Translations under genes and position numbers: made by a program
Part shown: one piece after another, positions 54,154 to 62,750 of the stretch
How the letters are laid out: every line of letters begins with the position of its first letter
Numbering within the stretch: the first letter of the stretch is position 1
Assembly: GCF_900142605.1 (NCBI RefSeq)
Contig: NZ_FRBL01000003.1
Span: forward strand, 1 to 64,000
Source: Chitinophaga jiangningensis
GTDB lineage: Bacteria > Bacteroidota > Bacteroidia > Chitinophagales > Chitinophagaceae
Reading direction: 5' to 3'
DNA: 64,000 bases
Notes under the pieces: generated by a model
Seen by the model: the letters and a program-made list of their open reading frames with translations, nothing else
Told to the model about the DNA's origin: nothing
The model's database searches: none

Positions 54154-54831
54154 ATGAAACTGTTTAGATATCTTATTTCTTGTATTCTAATAATTAATCT
54201 GAGTATGACTGCATGTTCCCAGGATGAAAGGAGAAGCACTGTCAAAGATCTGTTGACTGCCGCCGCCGACAATGATACAACTACCATTAAATCGCTCTTG
54301 CAGGCGAATGCCAAATTGGAAGTGCGGGATAATAAGAAACGTACACCCTTGATGGTGGCTACCTATCATCATCATACCGATGCTGCCGCGCTGCTGATTG
54401 CCGCAGGTGCCGATGTGAATGCCCAGGATGATATGTTGAACAGCCCTTTCCTGTATGCAGGTGCCGAAGGATATGTAGATATTTTAAAGCTGTGCCTGCA
54501 GGCAGGCGCCAGGTTTGACGTATTCAACCGGTATGGTGGTTCTGCGTTAATCCCGGCCTGTGAAAGAGGGCATGTGGAAGTGGTGAAAACATTACTGGCG
54601 GTAAAGGATTTCCCGATTGACCACGTCAATCGCTTAGGGTGGACTGGCTTGCTGGAAGCCATTCTGCTGAGTAATGGCGGGCCTAAACATGTAGAGATTG
54701 TGCAGTTGCTGGTGAATGCAGGCGCCAATGTGAACCTGGCGGATGGGGATGGTGTTAGTCCGCTGGCGCATGCACGCAGCAAGGGTTTTACAGAGATCGT
54801 CAAAATCCTGGAAAAGGCAGGTGCAAAATAA
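54154..54831 (+). CDS. Ankyrin-repeat lipoprotein
   Basis: The ATG at 54154 gives a lipoprotein signal (ILIINLSMTACSQ, Cys21) and 225 residues; an upstream in-frame ATG at 54103 would bury it. Five ankyrin repeats follow from about residue 30, for example DNKKRTPLMVATYHHHTDAA, NRLGWTGLLEAILL and DGDGVSPLAHARSKGFTEIV. It is anchored to a membrane and probably binds a protein partner in the periplasm or at the surface. It follows the MFS gene on the same strand by about 65 bp. Confidence 0.9.
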   Translation: MKLFRYLISCILIINLSMTACSQDERRSTVKDLLTAAADNDTTTIKSLLQANAKLEVRDNKKRTPLMVATYHHHTDAAALLIAAGADVNAQDDMLNSPFLYAGAEGYVDILKLCLQAGARFDVFNRYGGSALIPACERGHVEVVKTLLAVKDFPIDHVNRLGWTGLLEAILLSNGGPKHVEIVQLLVNAGANVNLADGDGVSPLAHARSKGFTEIVKILEKAGAK

Positions 54832-54856
54832 CGGGAAGCGATTTTATCGCTTCCCG
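54832..54856. terminator. Bidirectional terminator between ankyrin and TonB-receptor genes
   Basis: A perfect 10-bp stem (CGGGAAGCGA against TCGCTTCCCG) with a five-base loop lies directly after the ankyrin stop and 6 bp from the end of the convergent receptor gene. Confidence 0.75.
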
Positions 54857-54862
54857 CCTTAA

Positions 54863-56854
54863 TTAAAAACTGTACTTCACTGCTGCGTAAAAGTTAGCTG
54901 GCGCCTGTACAAAATAGCTCACATTCCCACGGCCGTCTGTTGCGCCGTTATTGTAATAATGTGCGTTCGTCACATTGTTAACGAAAACAGAGAAGGTATA
55001 ACGTTGCAGGCTATACTGTGCACGCGCATTCAGGAGGAAATACCCATCCAGCTGAGCTGTATTGGCAAAGTCGATGTAAGCGCTGCTCTGGTAGCGGCCT
55101 GTTACAGCCAGCACCCATTGCCTGTGATGGTAAGCCACTTCCTGGTTGATGATCAGGCTGGGTGTAAGCACTGGTTTGAACGTAGTTTTATCTTCCTTGA
55201 TAACACTGTGGTTGTAGGCGCTGTTATTAGTTAAAGTAAAACTTTTACTGAGCTGATAAGTGGCACTGAGCTCCACACCTGTTCTGTAGCTGCTGTTCAC
55301 ATTATTCGTGAGCAGCAGGCCGTTAGGACCTATCTGACCATTGAGCACGATTTCGTTGTGGAAGTTCATGTAATAGCCGTTTAGCTGCAGCGCGAATTTT
55401 TCGCATTTAATTTTGAGCCCCAATTCCTGGTCAATTACTGATTCAGGGTCTTTGTTAATAATTGGTTTTCCTGCACTACTATCTATAGGGAGGTCATCAT
55501 TGCCAGCGAACATGTCGTTGCGGGTGGGCTCCCTGCTGGTTTTGCCGATGCTGTAATAAAAGCTCAGGTGATCGTTCGCTGCAAAATCAATCCCTCCGCG
55601 TGGGTTCAGGAACTGCCAGTTGACCTGCGGTAGTCCTACGCTTCCTATATAATCAAACGTTACATACCGGTATTGCAGGTCGCCAAAAAAGGTGAAGCGT
55701 TGCAGGCGGTATTCCAGTCGGGTAGAGGCGCTTGCTTCATTTTTGTTGCCGCGGTTGCGGTATAATTCGCCCAGTGCATCATCTTTTCCGAGGTGGCGCC
55801 TGGTGTATAAATTAGCGTGTATGCCGGTAGTCCAGCTGAAATGATCATTGTACAGTGTGTAGTTACTGAATATACCTGCAAAGTGGGAACGGAAGTTATA
55901 GTGAAATAAATTTCCGTCGGATGCTTCGCCGTAGTAGTTGTTTACATCCATGCCATAGCCGCCATTGAGGTAGGTGTAGTATACGGAGGAGTTGAGTATG
56001 CTGTGGTTATTGGGCTGCCATTGATGTTGCACCTGGAGCAGACTTTGCAGAAACTCATCTTTTTCTGCTTTGGTGTTGGCGTTTGTTTTCCTGTTTTTAG
56101 CAATCAGTGTATCCGCTACCGGTAGCCAGGCCATGCCGTTTTGCTGGTGGCCGGCCATCAGGTTTACCTTCCAGGTGCTTTTAGGGAGGAAGATGGCGCC
56201 GCTTACAAAGGCCGACTGTGAGTTGTTGAATGCGTGATCCTTGTAGCCGTCGGTATAGATTTGTGAGGCTCTTGCATAAAATGCCTTATTGTTTTTTACA
56301 CCGCTTTTATGTTCCGCAAATGCACGGAAGCTGTTGTAGGAGCCATATCCCAGGCCGAAGGTGGTGGACTGCGGATCTTTCAGGTCCGGCGAAAACAGCT
56401 GTACGCTTCCGGCGTAGCTGGCCGCACCATTTTTGGAAGTGCCGGTGCCACGCTGAATTTGTACCGCGCTTAAGGAAGTAAAGAGGTCGGGGTAGTTGGA
56501 AAAATAGGCGCCCTGGTCTTCCGGTTCATTTAACGGCATACCGTCCAGCGTCGTATTGATCCTTGTTTGATCGATCCCACGGATACGGTAGTACGAATAT
56601 CCCTGTTGGTTACCGGCGTCGGAGTAGTTGGTAACAGCCGGTGTGGCGGTGAGCAGAAACGAAGGCTCCTGTCCGGTGTTTTTTTCCCGGATGGATGTCA
56701 TGTCCAGGTTCTGATAGGTGACAGGGGTGTTTTTTCCTGCCTGGTAGATGACAACGCCATTTAGCTGTCGGCTGCTGTCTTTTGTTTCGGTGTGTTGCGC
56801 CTGGAGCTGTTGGGTCAGTACCAGGGCGGGTAATAATAGCAGGTGATTCCTCAT
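54863..56854 (-). CDS. TonB-dependent outer-membrane receptor (FecA-like)
   Basis: This is a 663-residue receptor without the carboxypeptidase-like domain of SusC proteins. The signal peptide ends near residue 19 (LLLLPALVLTQQLQA). The plug (about 45-165) has YRIRGIDQTRINTTLDGMP and VQIQRGTGTSKNGAASYAG. The barrel includes NPRGGIDFAANDHLSFYYS and GKTSREPTRNDMFAGN and ends with Phe (NFYAAVKYSF). It resembles siderophore and iron-citrate receptors. No SusD, reductase or Fe-ABC gene is next to it, and I see no clear Fur box. Confidence 0.9.
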   Translation of the reverse strand: MRNHLLLLPALVLTQQLQAQHTETKDSSRQLNGVVIYQAGKNTPVTYQNLDMTSIREKNTGQEPSFLLTATPAVTNYSDAGNQQGYSYYRIRGIDQTRINTTLDGMPLNEPEDQGAYFSNYPDLFTSLSAVQIQRGTGTSKNGAASYAGSVQLFSPDLKDPQSTTFGLGYGSYNSFRAFAEHKSGVKNNKAFYARASQIYTDGYKDHAFNNSQSAFVSGAIFLPKSTWKVNLMAGHQQNGMAWLPVADTLIAKNRKTNANTKAEKDEFLQSLLQVQHQWQPNNHSILNSSVYYTYLNGGYGMDVNNYYGEASDGNLFHYNFRSHFAGIFSNYTLYNDHFSWTTGIHANLYTRRHLGKDDALGELYRNRGNKNEASASTRLEYRLQRFTFFGDLQYRYVTFDYIGSVGLPQVNWQFLNPRGGIDFAANDHLSFYYSIGKTSREPTRNDMFAGNDDLPIDSSAGKPIINKDPESVIDQELGLKIKCEKFALQLNGYYMNFHNEIVLNGQIGPNGLLLTNNVNSSYRTGVELSATYQLSKSFTLTNNSAYNHSVIKEDKTTFKPVLTPSLIINQEVAYHHRQWVLAVTGRYQSSAYIDFANTAQLDGYFLLNARAQYSLQRYTFSVFVNNVTNAHYYNNGATDGRGNVSYFVQAPANFYAAVKYSF

Positions 56855-57098
56855 TACGTACAGTCGGTCAGGTTATAATTTACTCAATTATTGTAATTTA
56901 TACACAAATGTAGTAGATTTTTGTTTACCTCCAAAAAATAACGGGCTCAGGATAAGGTGGGTGCTGAAAGTTCACATGACTGTCTGGTGTCGTTATACTT
57001 CAGTAGCAGGTTTTAACTTCATATCTCAACCGTAATAACAAAGCAAATCGCCCTATTTGTGTTTGAACCCGATTTATCACATCCCTCAAAAGAATTCC

Positions 57099-58214
57099 AT
57101 GAGCCTAAATTCCATTTACCTGGCAGGAGGCGTTGCTGCGCTCCTGCTTTTTGGTGCCTGTACCAAGCAAGTGAAAAACGATGCACAAGATCTGTCTGTA
57201 GCCCGCGCCTCCACTGAGGAAGCGGCCCCCGATCCTAACGGCCTTCGTTTACACCAGTTTCTCCGTGCCAACGGTCCGGCACTGGAGCGTTTTGATGTAG
57301 TTATGCAGGAAGGCGTAACTGTAAGAACCAAGAGTGGCAAGACCTACAACATTGGTCGTAATGCCCTGGTTAAACCAGATGGTAGTCCTGCTACCGGCAC
57401 TATCACCCTGTACATTAAAGAGGTGAGTAATGCTGCCGGGATGATTTTCGCGGACAAGCCAACGGCAACCAGTGCTGGTCAGCCGCTGGAATCATTCGGT
57501 GAATTTTATGTAGCAGCCAAACAGGGTAGTGTGGACCTGAAGCTGCGCCCCGACAGTGGCGTACGCGTACAGGCCCCGGCGCCAAAAGTAAACGCTGATC
57601 GTATTCCGATGTGGAATGGTGATACTACCATTACCATGGATCTCAGCGGTTACAACTACGTGAACCAGTTGATTACCGTAAGTACTACCGTGAGTGCTAA
57701 CAAAGGTGTTGACTGGACACAGGTAACTAATCCTGCTTCTGCGTTTGCGTTGTTTAATGGTTCAAACGGTACGCTGAATTTCCGCCTCGACAGCTTAATG
57801 ACCTGGGTCAACTGTGATCGCCTCATGAGCAATCCGAATCCTAAAACCACTGTACTGGGTTATTTTGCATCTAATTACAATCCTGCCACCGGCACCAGCT
57901 ACGTTGGGGAAGAGCCTACCATGCTGTTTTTCAAGCCGGCAGGTATCAACAGTGTGATTAAATTCTACAACACGATTTTCACACCACCGGCAGGTTTTGA
58001 AGGCTTCCTGAGCTATCAGAACAGTATTCCGATTGGCCAGGCAGGTACTTTCCTCGCTATCTCTTCCATCGGTGGTCAGTTTTATGCGGAACAGAAGGAT
58101 GTAGTGATTCCTGCACCACCTGCAGGGCAGAACTACACTACGTTTACGTTTAATCCCGCTCCGGTAACTTCTGCGCAGTTGATTGCGCTGATTACAAGTA
58201 TGAATACCAAATAA
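57099..58214 (+). CDS. Secreted lipoprotein of unknown function
   Basis: The frame begins at a TTG (57057), but the ATG at 57099 begins a lipoprotein signal (VAALLLFGACTK, Cys21) and gives 371 residues. The mature part is beta-rich, with VTVRTKSGKTYNIGRNALVKP early and NFRLDSLMTWVNCDRLMSNP in the middle. I recognise no domain. It is followed by a perfect terminator and a MITE-like element. Confidence 0.8.
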   Translation: MSLNSIYLAGGVAALLLFGACTKQVKNDAQDLSVARASTEEAAPDPNGLRLHQFLRANGPALERFDVVMQEGVTVRTKSGKTYNIGRNALVKPDGSPATGTITLYIKEVSNAAGMIFADKPTATSAGQPLESFGEFYVAAKQGSVDLKLRPDSGVRVQAPAPKVNADRIPMWNGDTTITMDLSGYNYVNQLITVSTTVSANKGVDWTQVTNPASAFALFNGSNGTLNFRLDSLMTWVNCDRLMSNPNPKTTVLGYFASNYNPATGTSYVGEEPTMLFFKPAGINSVIKFYNTIFTPPAGFEGFLSYQNSIPIGQAGTFLAISSIGGQFYAEQKDVVIPAPPAGQNYTTFTFNPAPVTSAQLIALITSMNTK

Positions 58215-58225
58215 GGGCAAATTTG

Positions 58226-58260
58226 AATAGCCGTTAAAGGTTGATTAACGGCTATTTTTT
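58226..58260 (+). terminator. Rho-independent terminator of the lipoprotein gene
   Basis: A perfect 12-bp stem (AATAGCCGTTAA against TTAACGGCTATT) with a seven-base loop is followed by a T-run. It lies 12 bp after the stop. A further GGGCC-TTC-GGCCC hairpin (58262-58291) stands next to it. Confidence 0.9.
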
Positions 58261-58294
58261 TTCGCGCGGTGGGCCTTCGGCCCTGGCGCGATTT

Positions 58295-58520
58295 TTTTTT
58301 CACGCAAAGCAGCATAAGCAGGTAAGCAGCTAAGGGATTGTGTTTTGTTGTTAAATTCATTTTGTTGTCCACCGAAGGTGGACAATAAAATGAATTGGGA
58401 GAGAACTTTGGTCTCTCCCAATTCAAACAAACTTATTCAAACAAACTTATTCAAACAAACTTATTGAACAAACTGCAGGTCTTAGATGCTTACCTGCTTA
58501 TGCTGCTTTGCGTGAAAAAA
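58295..58520. mobile_element. MITE-like element, copy 2: 40-bp inverted repeats around a double hairpin
   Basis: Left repeat 58295-58334 and right repeat 58481-58520 are inverted copies, nearly identical over 40 bp, and similar to the repeats of the element at 12589 (shared core GCAAAGCAGC...AAGCAGGTAAGCAGC). Inside lie hairpins 58354-58396 (20-bp stem, one wobble, GAA loop) and 58393-58423 (14-bp stem, one mismatch, TTT loop) that share four bases, and three tandem copies of a 14-bp unit, ATTCAAACAAACTT, at 58421-58462. No gene is inside. It occupies most of the 58215-58546 interval. Confidence 0.8.
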
Positions 58521-58546
58521 GGAAAAGCCAAATTCACCGCTGACCG

Positions 58547-59263
58547 TTACAACTGCTTCAATACATTTTCCACGAGATGATGATGCAGCCATTTGGCAGC
58601 TGCGCGAGTATCCTTATCGCTGGTGCCGCGGCCCGCCACCAGCTCCAGTCCCCAGGTGCGGCCTTCAAATTCAAACAATACTTCTGTTGGTACGGTGGGT
58701 TCCACAATCAGCCATATAGCGAAGCTGATATTGCGGAATAAAAAAGTACAATCCCAGGTGAGGTAGTAGAGTTGCTGCTGATAGGGAAGGATTTCGTTGT
58801 ACTTGCGCGCTTTGCCGGAATAGCGGCCAGTTTCATAGATACCTATTTTTACGGAAGCGCTGGTGTTAGGCATGAGGTAATACATCAGTTTGAGGGCAGG
58901 GCGTGGATGATCGCCGCGGCGGCGCAGCACATCTTTAAACAACACCAGCCAGATCTCCTGGATTTCGTGAATGTAATGCAATTCCGTTTTGATATCCACG
59001 CCATTGATCCAGACCGTCCATCCGGTGTTTTGGGTGCGCTTAAGGCCAAACTCGCGGCCATCGCTGAGGTGCCGTATAAACTCGCCTGAGCGGTTCCAGG
59101 TTTCAAAACCCAGCATAAACAACTCGTTGTTTTCAATAGGGATCGCCTCCATCGCATGGCGCATGGCAGGTAGAAAGGGGTAATGGACTTCTTCAACGCG
59201 TATAATATGCCCTTTGTAACGATAATACAGTCCCTCCTTGATATGTTCTAACTCAAGTGGCAT
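58547..59263 (-). CDS. Conserved-looking protein of unknown function
   Basis: This is a 238-residue soluble protein if it begins at the ATG at 59263; a start five codons upstream is also open. It has a tidy alternation of beta strands and short helices with many aromatics, for example GLYYRYKGHIIRVEEVHYPF, RTQNTGWTVWINGVDI and LYYLTWDCTFLFRNISFAIW. No signal peptide, membrane segment or catalytic motif is evident. I do not recognise the family. It faces the small lanthipeptide-like gene head to head, with a 220-bp spacer. Confidence 0.7.
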   Translation of the reverse strand: MPLELEHIKEGLYYRYKGHIIRVEEVHYPFLPAMRHAMEAIPIENNELFMLGFETWNRSGEFIRHLSDGREFGLKRTQNTGWTVWINGVDIKTELHYIHEIQEIWLVLFKDVLRRRGDHPRPALKLMYYLMPNTSASVKIGIYETGRYSGKARKYNEILPYQQQLYYLTWDCTFLFRNISFAIWLIVEPTVPTEVLFEFEGRTWGLELVAGRGTSDKDTRAAAKWLHHHLVENVLKQL

Positions 59264-59434
59264 AAAGTGTGCTAACAAAATTAGTAATGTCTGAAAAAAG
59301 AAAGCCCCCGGTAAGTCTGCTGTTGAGTCTTGAACCGAAGGGCTTTACTTATATGTCTGCGACAAAAATACTAATTTTTTTAGTAAATCCAAGCGCTCGC
59401 TTAAAAAAAATAAAATCCCTTTTTTACGTGATTG

Positions 59435-59462
59435 TTGCCGGGAAGGTATTAGTGTAAATTTA
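59435..59462 (+). promoter_or_regulatory. Promoter of the lanthipeptide-like gene
   Basis: TTG at 59435-59437 and TAAATTTA at 59455-59462 are separated by 17 bp. This fits the Bacteroidota pattern TTG-N17-19-TAnnTTTG except for the last base. A start of transcription near 59468 would leave a leader of about 20 bases before the ATG at 59487. Confidence 0.5.
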
Positions 59463-59486
59463 GTATAGAACCTAAATCTGTATTTT

Positions 59487-59636
59487 ATGAAAAAGAAAAT
59501 CACCACCAGGCTGAAACTGAACAAAATTAAAGTGAGTGCTTTAAACAGTAAAGCTGTACCGCAGGAAAATGCGAAAGGAAAATCACTGGTAACAACACAG
59601 TTTATCAGCTGTGGCGCTACCTACTGGGTTTGTTAA
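59487..59636 (+). CDS. Class I lanthipeptide-like precursor peptide (orphan)
   Basis: This is a 49-residue peptide. The leader MKKKITTRLKLNKIKVSALN has the basic start and the KLxLNKxxIxxLN pattern of class I lanthipeptide precursors of Bacteroidota. The C-terminal core has four Thr or Ser residues (SLVTTQFIS and GAT) and two Cys, at residues 42 and 49 (SCGATYWVC), enough for up to two thioether rings. There is no double-glycine cleavage site. It has its own promoter and a strong terminator. No LanB, LanC, peptidase or exporter gene lies anywhere in this window, so its modifying enzymes, if any, are elsewhere. Confidence 0.7.
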   Translation: MKKKITTRLKLNKIKVSALNSKAVPQENAKGKSLVTTQFISCGATYWVC

Positions 59637-59660
59637 TAGTTTGACTATTGTTTGTTTCCT

Positions 59661-59697
59661 GGAACTCCTTCTGCGCCCCCGGTGCAGAAGGAGTTCC
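59661..59697. terminator. Strong terminator after the lanthipeptide-like gene
   Basis: A perfect 14-bp stem (GGAACTCCTTCTGC against GCAGAAGGAGTTCC) closes a nine-base C/G-rich loop, followed by GGTTTATT. It lies 24 bp after the small gene and 3 bp before the end of the convergent acetyltransferase gene. Confidence 0.85.
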
Positions 59698-59700
59698 GGT

Positions 59701-60255
59701 TTATTGACGTAACGCCTGGTATTCTGCTTCGGTGAGGCGGTATTGTATTACACTCCTGTATTTTCCTTTGATGCGGTATTCATCTTTCAGCACCGCTTCC
59801 TGTATCATGCCGGCTTTCTGTAATACCTTTCCGGAGGCTGGATTTTCGATGAAGTGATTGGCGAAAAGTTTATTGAAGTGAAGGGTGTTGAACCCATAAT
59901 CCAACACAGCCTGTAGCGCTTCCGACATGAGGCCCTTGTTCCAGAAAGGCTCTCCCAGCCAGAATCCAATTTCTGCTTTATTGTGTTCCTGTTTTACATG
60001 CAGGCCTATTGCCCCGATGAATTCATTACTTTCCCGTAGAATGATAGCGAAGATGTATCGCTCGCCTGAACGGTATCCCTGTATACTAAAGCTGATCCAG
60101 TTCACTGCATCATCAATGGTGTAAGGGTAGGGCAGGGTGAGGGTGTTCTCAGATATCCGCCTGTTGTTGGCGTATTTCACCATGGCAGGGATATCTTCAG
60201 TGGCTACTCTTCGTAAAATCAGTCTGTCAGTAGTTAATTGCGGGAAAGCCTTCAT
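59701..60255 (-). CDS. RimJ/RimL-type GNAT acetyltransferase
   Basis: This is a 184-residue GNAT enzyme of the RimJ/RimL branch, which acetylates protein N-termini or small amines. It begins with the family signature LTTDRLILRRVATEDIPAMV, then has IGLHVKQEHNKAEIGFWLGE and the acetyl-CoA region FWNKGLMSEALQAVLDYGFN. The conserved NPASGKVLQKAGM follows. The length fits the family. The acceptor is unknown. Confidence 0.93.
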   Translation of the reverse strand: MKAFPQLTTDRLILRRVATEDIPAMVKYANNRRISENTLTLPYPYTIDDAVNWISFSIQGYRSGERYIFAIILRESNEFIGAIGLHVKQEHNKAEIGFWLGEPFWNKGLMSEALQAVLDYGFNTLHFNKLFANHFIENPASGKVLQKAGMIQEAVLKDEYRIKGKYRSVIQYRLTEAEYQALRQ

Positions 60256-60666
60256 GCCGGGTTTTTTGATTTAAAATGCAGATAGGAGTACTAAGATATT
60301 AAAAACGAGGGAGTAATCACAGCAAAGCTGCCAGAAAAATATACCGGGAAGGAATAAACGTAAAGCCTGCGAAGTGTTTTTACATGGGGACAGCAGGGTG
60401 AAATAATTTAAATAAACAAATACACACAGTGCTTGTTAATGAGAATAAACCGACCTGTGCGAGAATCATGACGCCACGCCCAGTCGCAATAGACAGGGTT
60501 GATAAGGGCCGTCCGACGGTGCATTCCGCAGTGGAGCAAAATGGAAGAGCTGAACAAGGTGCTGGATTCAAAGTTGCAACCACACCCACCAGGCGGATGA
60601 ATTAATCCGGGATGTAGGTTTGTTTTATATGAATGACACCATTGCCATTGCAATGGCACTTTTTTT
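60256..60666 (+). other. 411-bp gap with a plus-strand terminator and no convincing gene
   Basis: The two overlapping minus-strand frames here (60380-60589 and 60408-60731) look like chance readings and have no start signals. Near the right end, a CCATTGC-CATT-GCAATGG hairpin (60639-60656) is followed by a run of nine T on the plus strand. That would end a plus-strand transcript, yet no plus-strand gene precedes it. A small RNA or a decayed gene is possible. Confidence 0.4.
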
Positions 60667-61107
60667 TTATGATTTATTGGTGCGTAAAATCCCTTTAAGG
60701 AGATGGTAAACAAACAATAGCTGGAGTGCAAGAAAGGCTACAGTGCAGCTTAGTACGGATACCTGGAAAAACGTTTGCCAGCGATTATACACCTCCATGC
60801 TGGGAGCAGTAACTACTTTTTGCTGCGCACTTTCCCAGAGCATTAATCCGATTATGGATAACAGCATAGCCACGGTACCGTATATATGTATCCGGCTTAG
60901 CCTGGCGGAATACAGCCAGTGATGCACCAGCTGGTATAACAACCATGGTAGCACGAAGAATATAGCCCCGGCTCCAAATACCAAACCATAGGTAAGCACA
61001 TAGTAAGTGTCGTCGAAATGCAGGTAAAACTGATCCGCACGGAACATAAAGGCAACAGATACCAACGCAATCGATATTAAAAGAAACAGGTGCCAGGGTT
61101 TATTCAT
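60667..61107 (-). CDS. Small membrane protein of unknown function
   Basis: The frame is open to 61161, but the ATG at 61107 begins directly at the first membrane helix (MNKPWHLFLLISIALVSVAF), giving 146 residues with four hydrophobic segments (about 5-22, 38-62, 75-95 and 115-140). The last part is basic. I recognise no family. It is divergent from the DUF1254 gene. Confidence 0.7.
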   Translation of the reverse strand: MNKPWHLFLLISIALVSVAFMFRADQFYLHFDDTYYVLTYGLVFGAGAIFFVLPWLLYQLVHHWLYSARLSRIHIYGTVAMLLSIIGLMLWESAQQKVVTAPSMEVYNRWQTFFQVSVLSCTVAFLALQLLFVYHLLKGILRTNKS

Positions 61108-61167
61108 GCAAATTCGTTTGTACTGTAAATTATTATTTTTCCCCATAGGTGCAACATTCATTTCGAT

Positions 61168-61183
61168 CGTTTGTTATAAAACG
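61168..61183. promoter_or_regulatory. Interrupted palindrome between divergent genes
   Basis: CGTTT-GTTATA-AAACG (61168-61183) is a 5-bp-armed palindrome nested inside TGCAAC/GTTGCA (6-bp arms, from about 61150 to 61188). It lies in the shared upstream region of the genes at 61107 (minus) and 61271 (plus), so it may be an operator. Evidence is weak. Confidence 0.3.
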
Positions 61184-61270
61184 TTGCATTGTTATCTCCC
61201 AAAATAATATTCCTGAGCCGGATTCAGCGATCATCATCTGTAACAATTCTATTCAAACAAAACGTTCATT

Positions 61271-62749
61271 ATGATCAGGATGTTGATTCCTGCTGTTTCG
61301 GCCCTTTTACTGGCAGGATGTTCTAACCAGACTTCCGTAAAAACGCCTGATGGCACCACTACAGATTCTACCGCCACCGGTTACGAATTTAATGGCGGGT
61401 ATCCCACCAAAGCCACTATTCAGAAAGCTTATGATGATGCTGATCTGGTAAGAGCTATAGCAGCATATAAGTTTTTCTATCCCACCGTTTCAGGAGAAGC
61501 CATCTTAAAAGGCAACCTGGATATAGGGATCATTCCCAATAAAATAGTAGGTAAGCTGGACACCAAGCCGCAGCAGATCGGTTATACGCTGAATTCCGAT
61601 ACCCCCTATGGTCCCTTTCTGCTGGACCTCAGTCAGGGACCGATGGTGGTGGAAGTGCCGCCAGGCCCATTGATTGTGGTAGCCATGGATGTAAACCAGC
61701 GCTGGGTAGCGGATATGGGTATACCCGGTCCGGATGCAGGAAATGGCGGGAAGCACCTCATTTTGCCGCCGGATTACAAAGGAGAAGTTCCTGCCGGCTA
61801 TCATGTATGGAAAGCCAGCTCTAATAACCTTACAGTGGGTATAAGGGCTTTGCCTGTTGCGGGAGATGTAGATGATGCCATGAATCGCCTCGGCACGGTT
61901 AAATTACGGCCGCTGCATCCCGGTGCCGACTGGAAAGAACCGCAGATACTGGACCTTACAGGCAAACCGCAGAATACTACGCCAGCCGAATACGAAACGA
62001 GTCTTAAATATTGGGAAGTACTCCACGGCGTAATTGACCGCGAGCCTGCTTACGCTGGTTACAGGGATTACTATGGAGAACTGGCCGTCCTGGGAATTGT
62101 AAAAGGTAAGCCCTTTGCGCCGGATGCCCGTATGAAAGGTATTCTTGAAAAAGCCGCCAAAGTTGCCAATGCGCAAATGCGCGTGCAGTCATTTGCCGAC
62201 AGACGTCCTGACGCTGTTGTGTGGAAAGACCGACAGTGGGAATGGGCAGGGTTACGCCCTGAAAACGGTGATTTTGATGCGGCCAGCTATGTAGATCTGG
62301 ATGCAAGAGAAGTATGGTTTTATCAGGCCATCGGCGCTTCTCCGGCCATGTTTCGCAGGCAGGCAGGTGGAGGTTCCGTGTATTGGCTCGCTACTAAAGA
62401 TAAACAGGGTGAATACCTGGATGGTGGCAAAACGTATAAGTTGACTGTACCACAGCCTGTACCGGCTAAGCTGTTTTGGTCAGTAACGGTGTATGATGCT
62501 GAAACCCGCAGCCAGGTGCTCACGGACCAAAACAAAGCAGCACTCCGTTCCATGTTTGAGTTAAAAGACCTGGCAGGTAATCCAAATGCAGAACTCTACT
62601 TTGGGCCCACAGCACCTGCCGGTAAAGAAGCACAGTGGATCAAAACCATTCCGGGTAAAGGCTGGTTCGTTTATTTCCGTGTATACGGTCCCGAAGCCAA
62701 AGCCTTTGACGGCAGCTGGAAACCGGCTGATTTCGAAGAAGTGAAATAA
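61271..62749 (+). CDS. DUF1254/DUF1214-domain lipoprotein
   Basis: This is a 492-residue exported lipoprotein with a lipobox Cys17 (ALLLAGCSNQ). The DUF1254 domain (about 65-200) includes LNSDTPYGPFLLDLSQGPMV and VVAMDVNQRWVADMGIPGPD. The DUF1214 domain (about 355-490) includes LFWSVTVYDAETRSQVLTD, GNPNAELYFGPTAPAG and WFVYFRVYGPEAKAFDGSW. This two-domain arrangement is common in bacteria and its role is unknown. It ends one base before the end of the convergent gene. Confidence 0.92.
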   Translation: MIRMLIPAVSALLLAGCSNQTSVKTPDGTTTDSTATGYEFNGGYPTKATIQKAYDDADLVRAIAAYKFFYPTVSGEAILKGNLDIGIIPNKIVGKLDTKPQQIGYTLNSDTPYGPFLLDLSQGPMVVEVPPGPLIVVAMDVNQRWVADMGIPGPDAGNGGKHLILPPDYKGEVPAGYHVWKASSNNLTVGIRALPVAGDVDDAMNRLGTVKLRPLHPGADWKEPQILDLTGKPQNTTPAEYETSLKYWEVLHGVIDREPAYAGYRDYYGELAVLGIVKGKPFAPDARMKGILEKAAKVANAQMRVQSFADRRPDAVVWKDRQWEWAGLRPENGDFDAASYVDLDAREVWFYQAIGASPAMFRRQAGGGSVYWLATKDKQGEYLDGGKTYKLTVPQPVPAKLFWSVTVYDAETRSQVLTDQNKAALRSMFELKDLAGNPNAELYFGPTAPAGKEAQWIKTIPGKGWFVYFRVYGPEAKAFDGSWKPADFEEVK

Positions 62750-62750
62750 C

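Noticed and set aside
58421..58475. Tandem 14-bp repeat considered as a CRISPR array
   Set aside because: The units are directly abutting without spacers and there are no cas genes nearby.
60380..60731. Two overlapping small minus-strand frames
   Set aside because: They overlap each other and a terminator, lack ribosome-binding or promoter signals, and have no recognisable domain.
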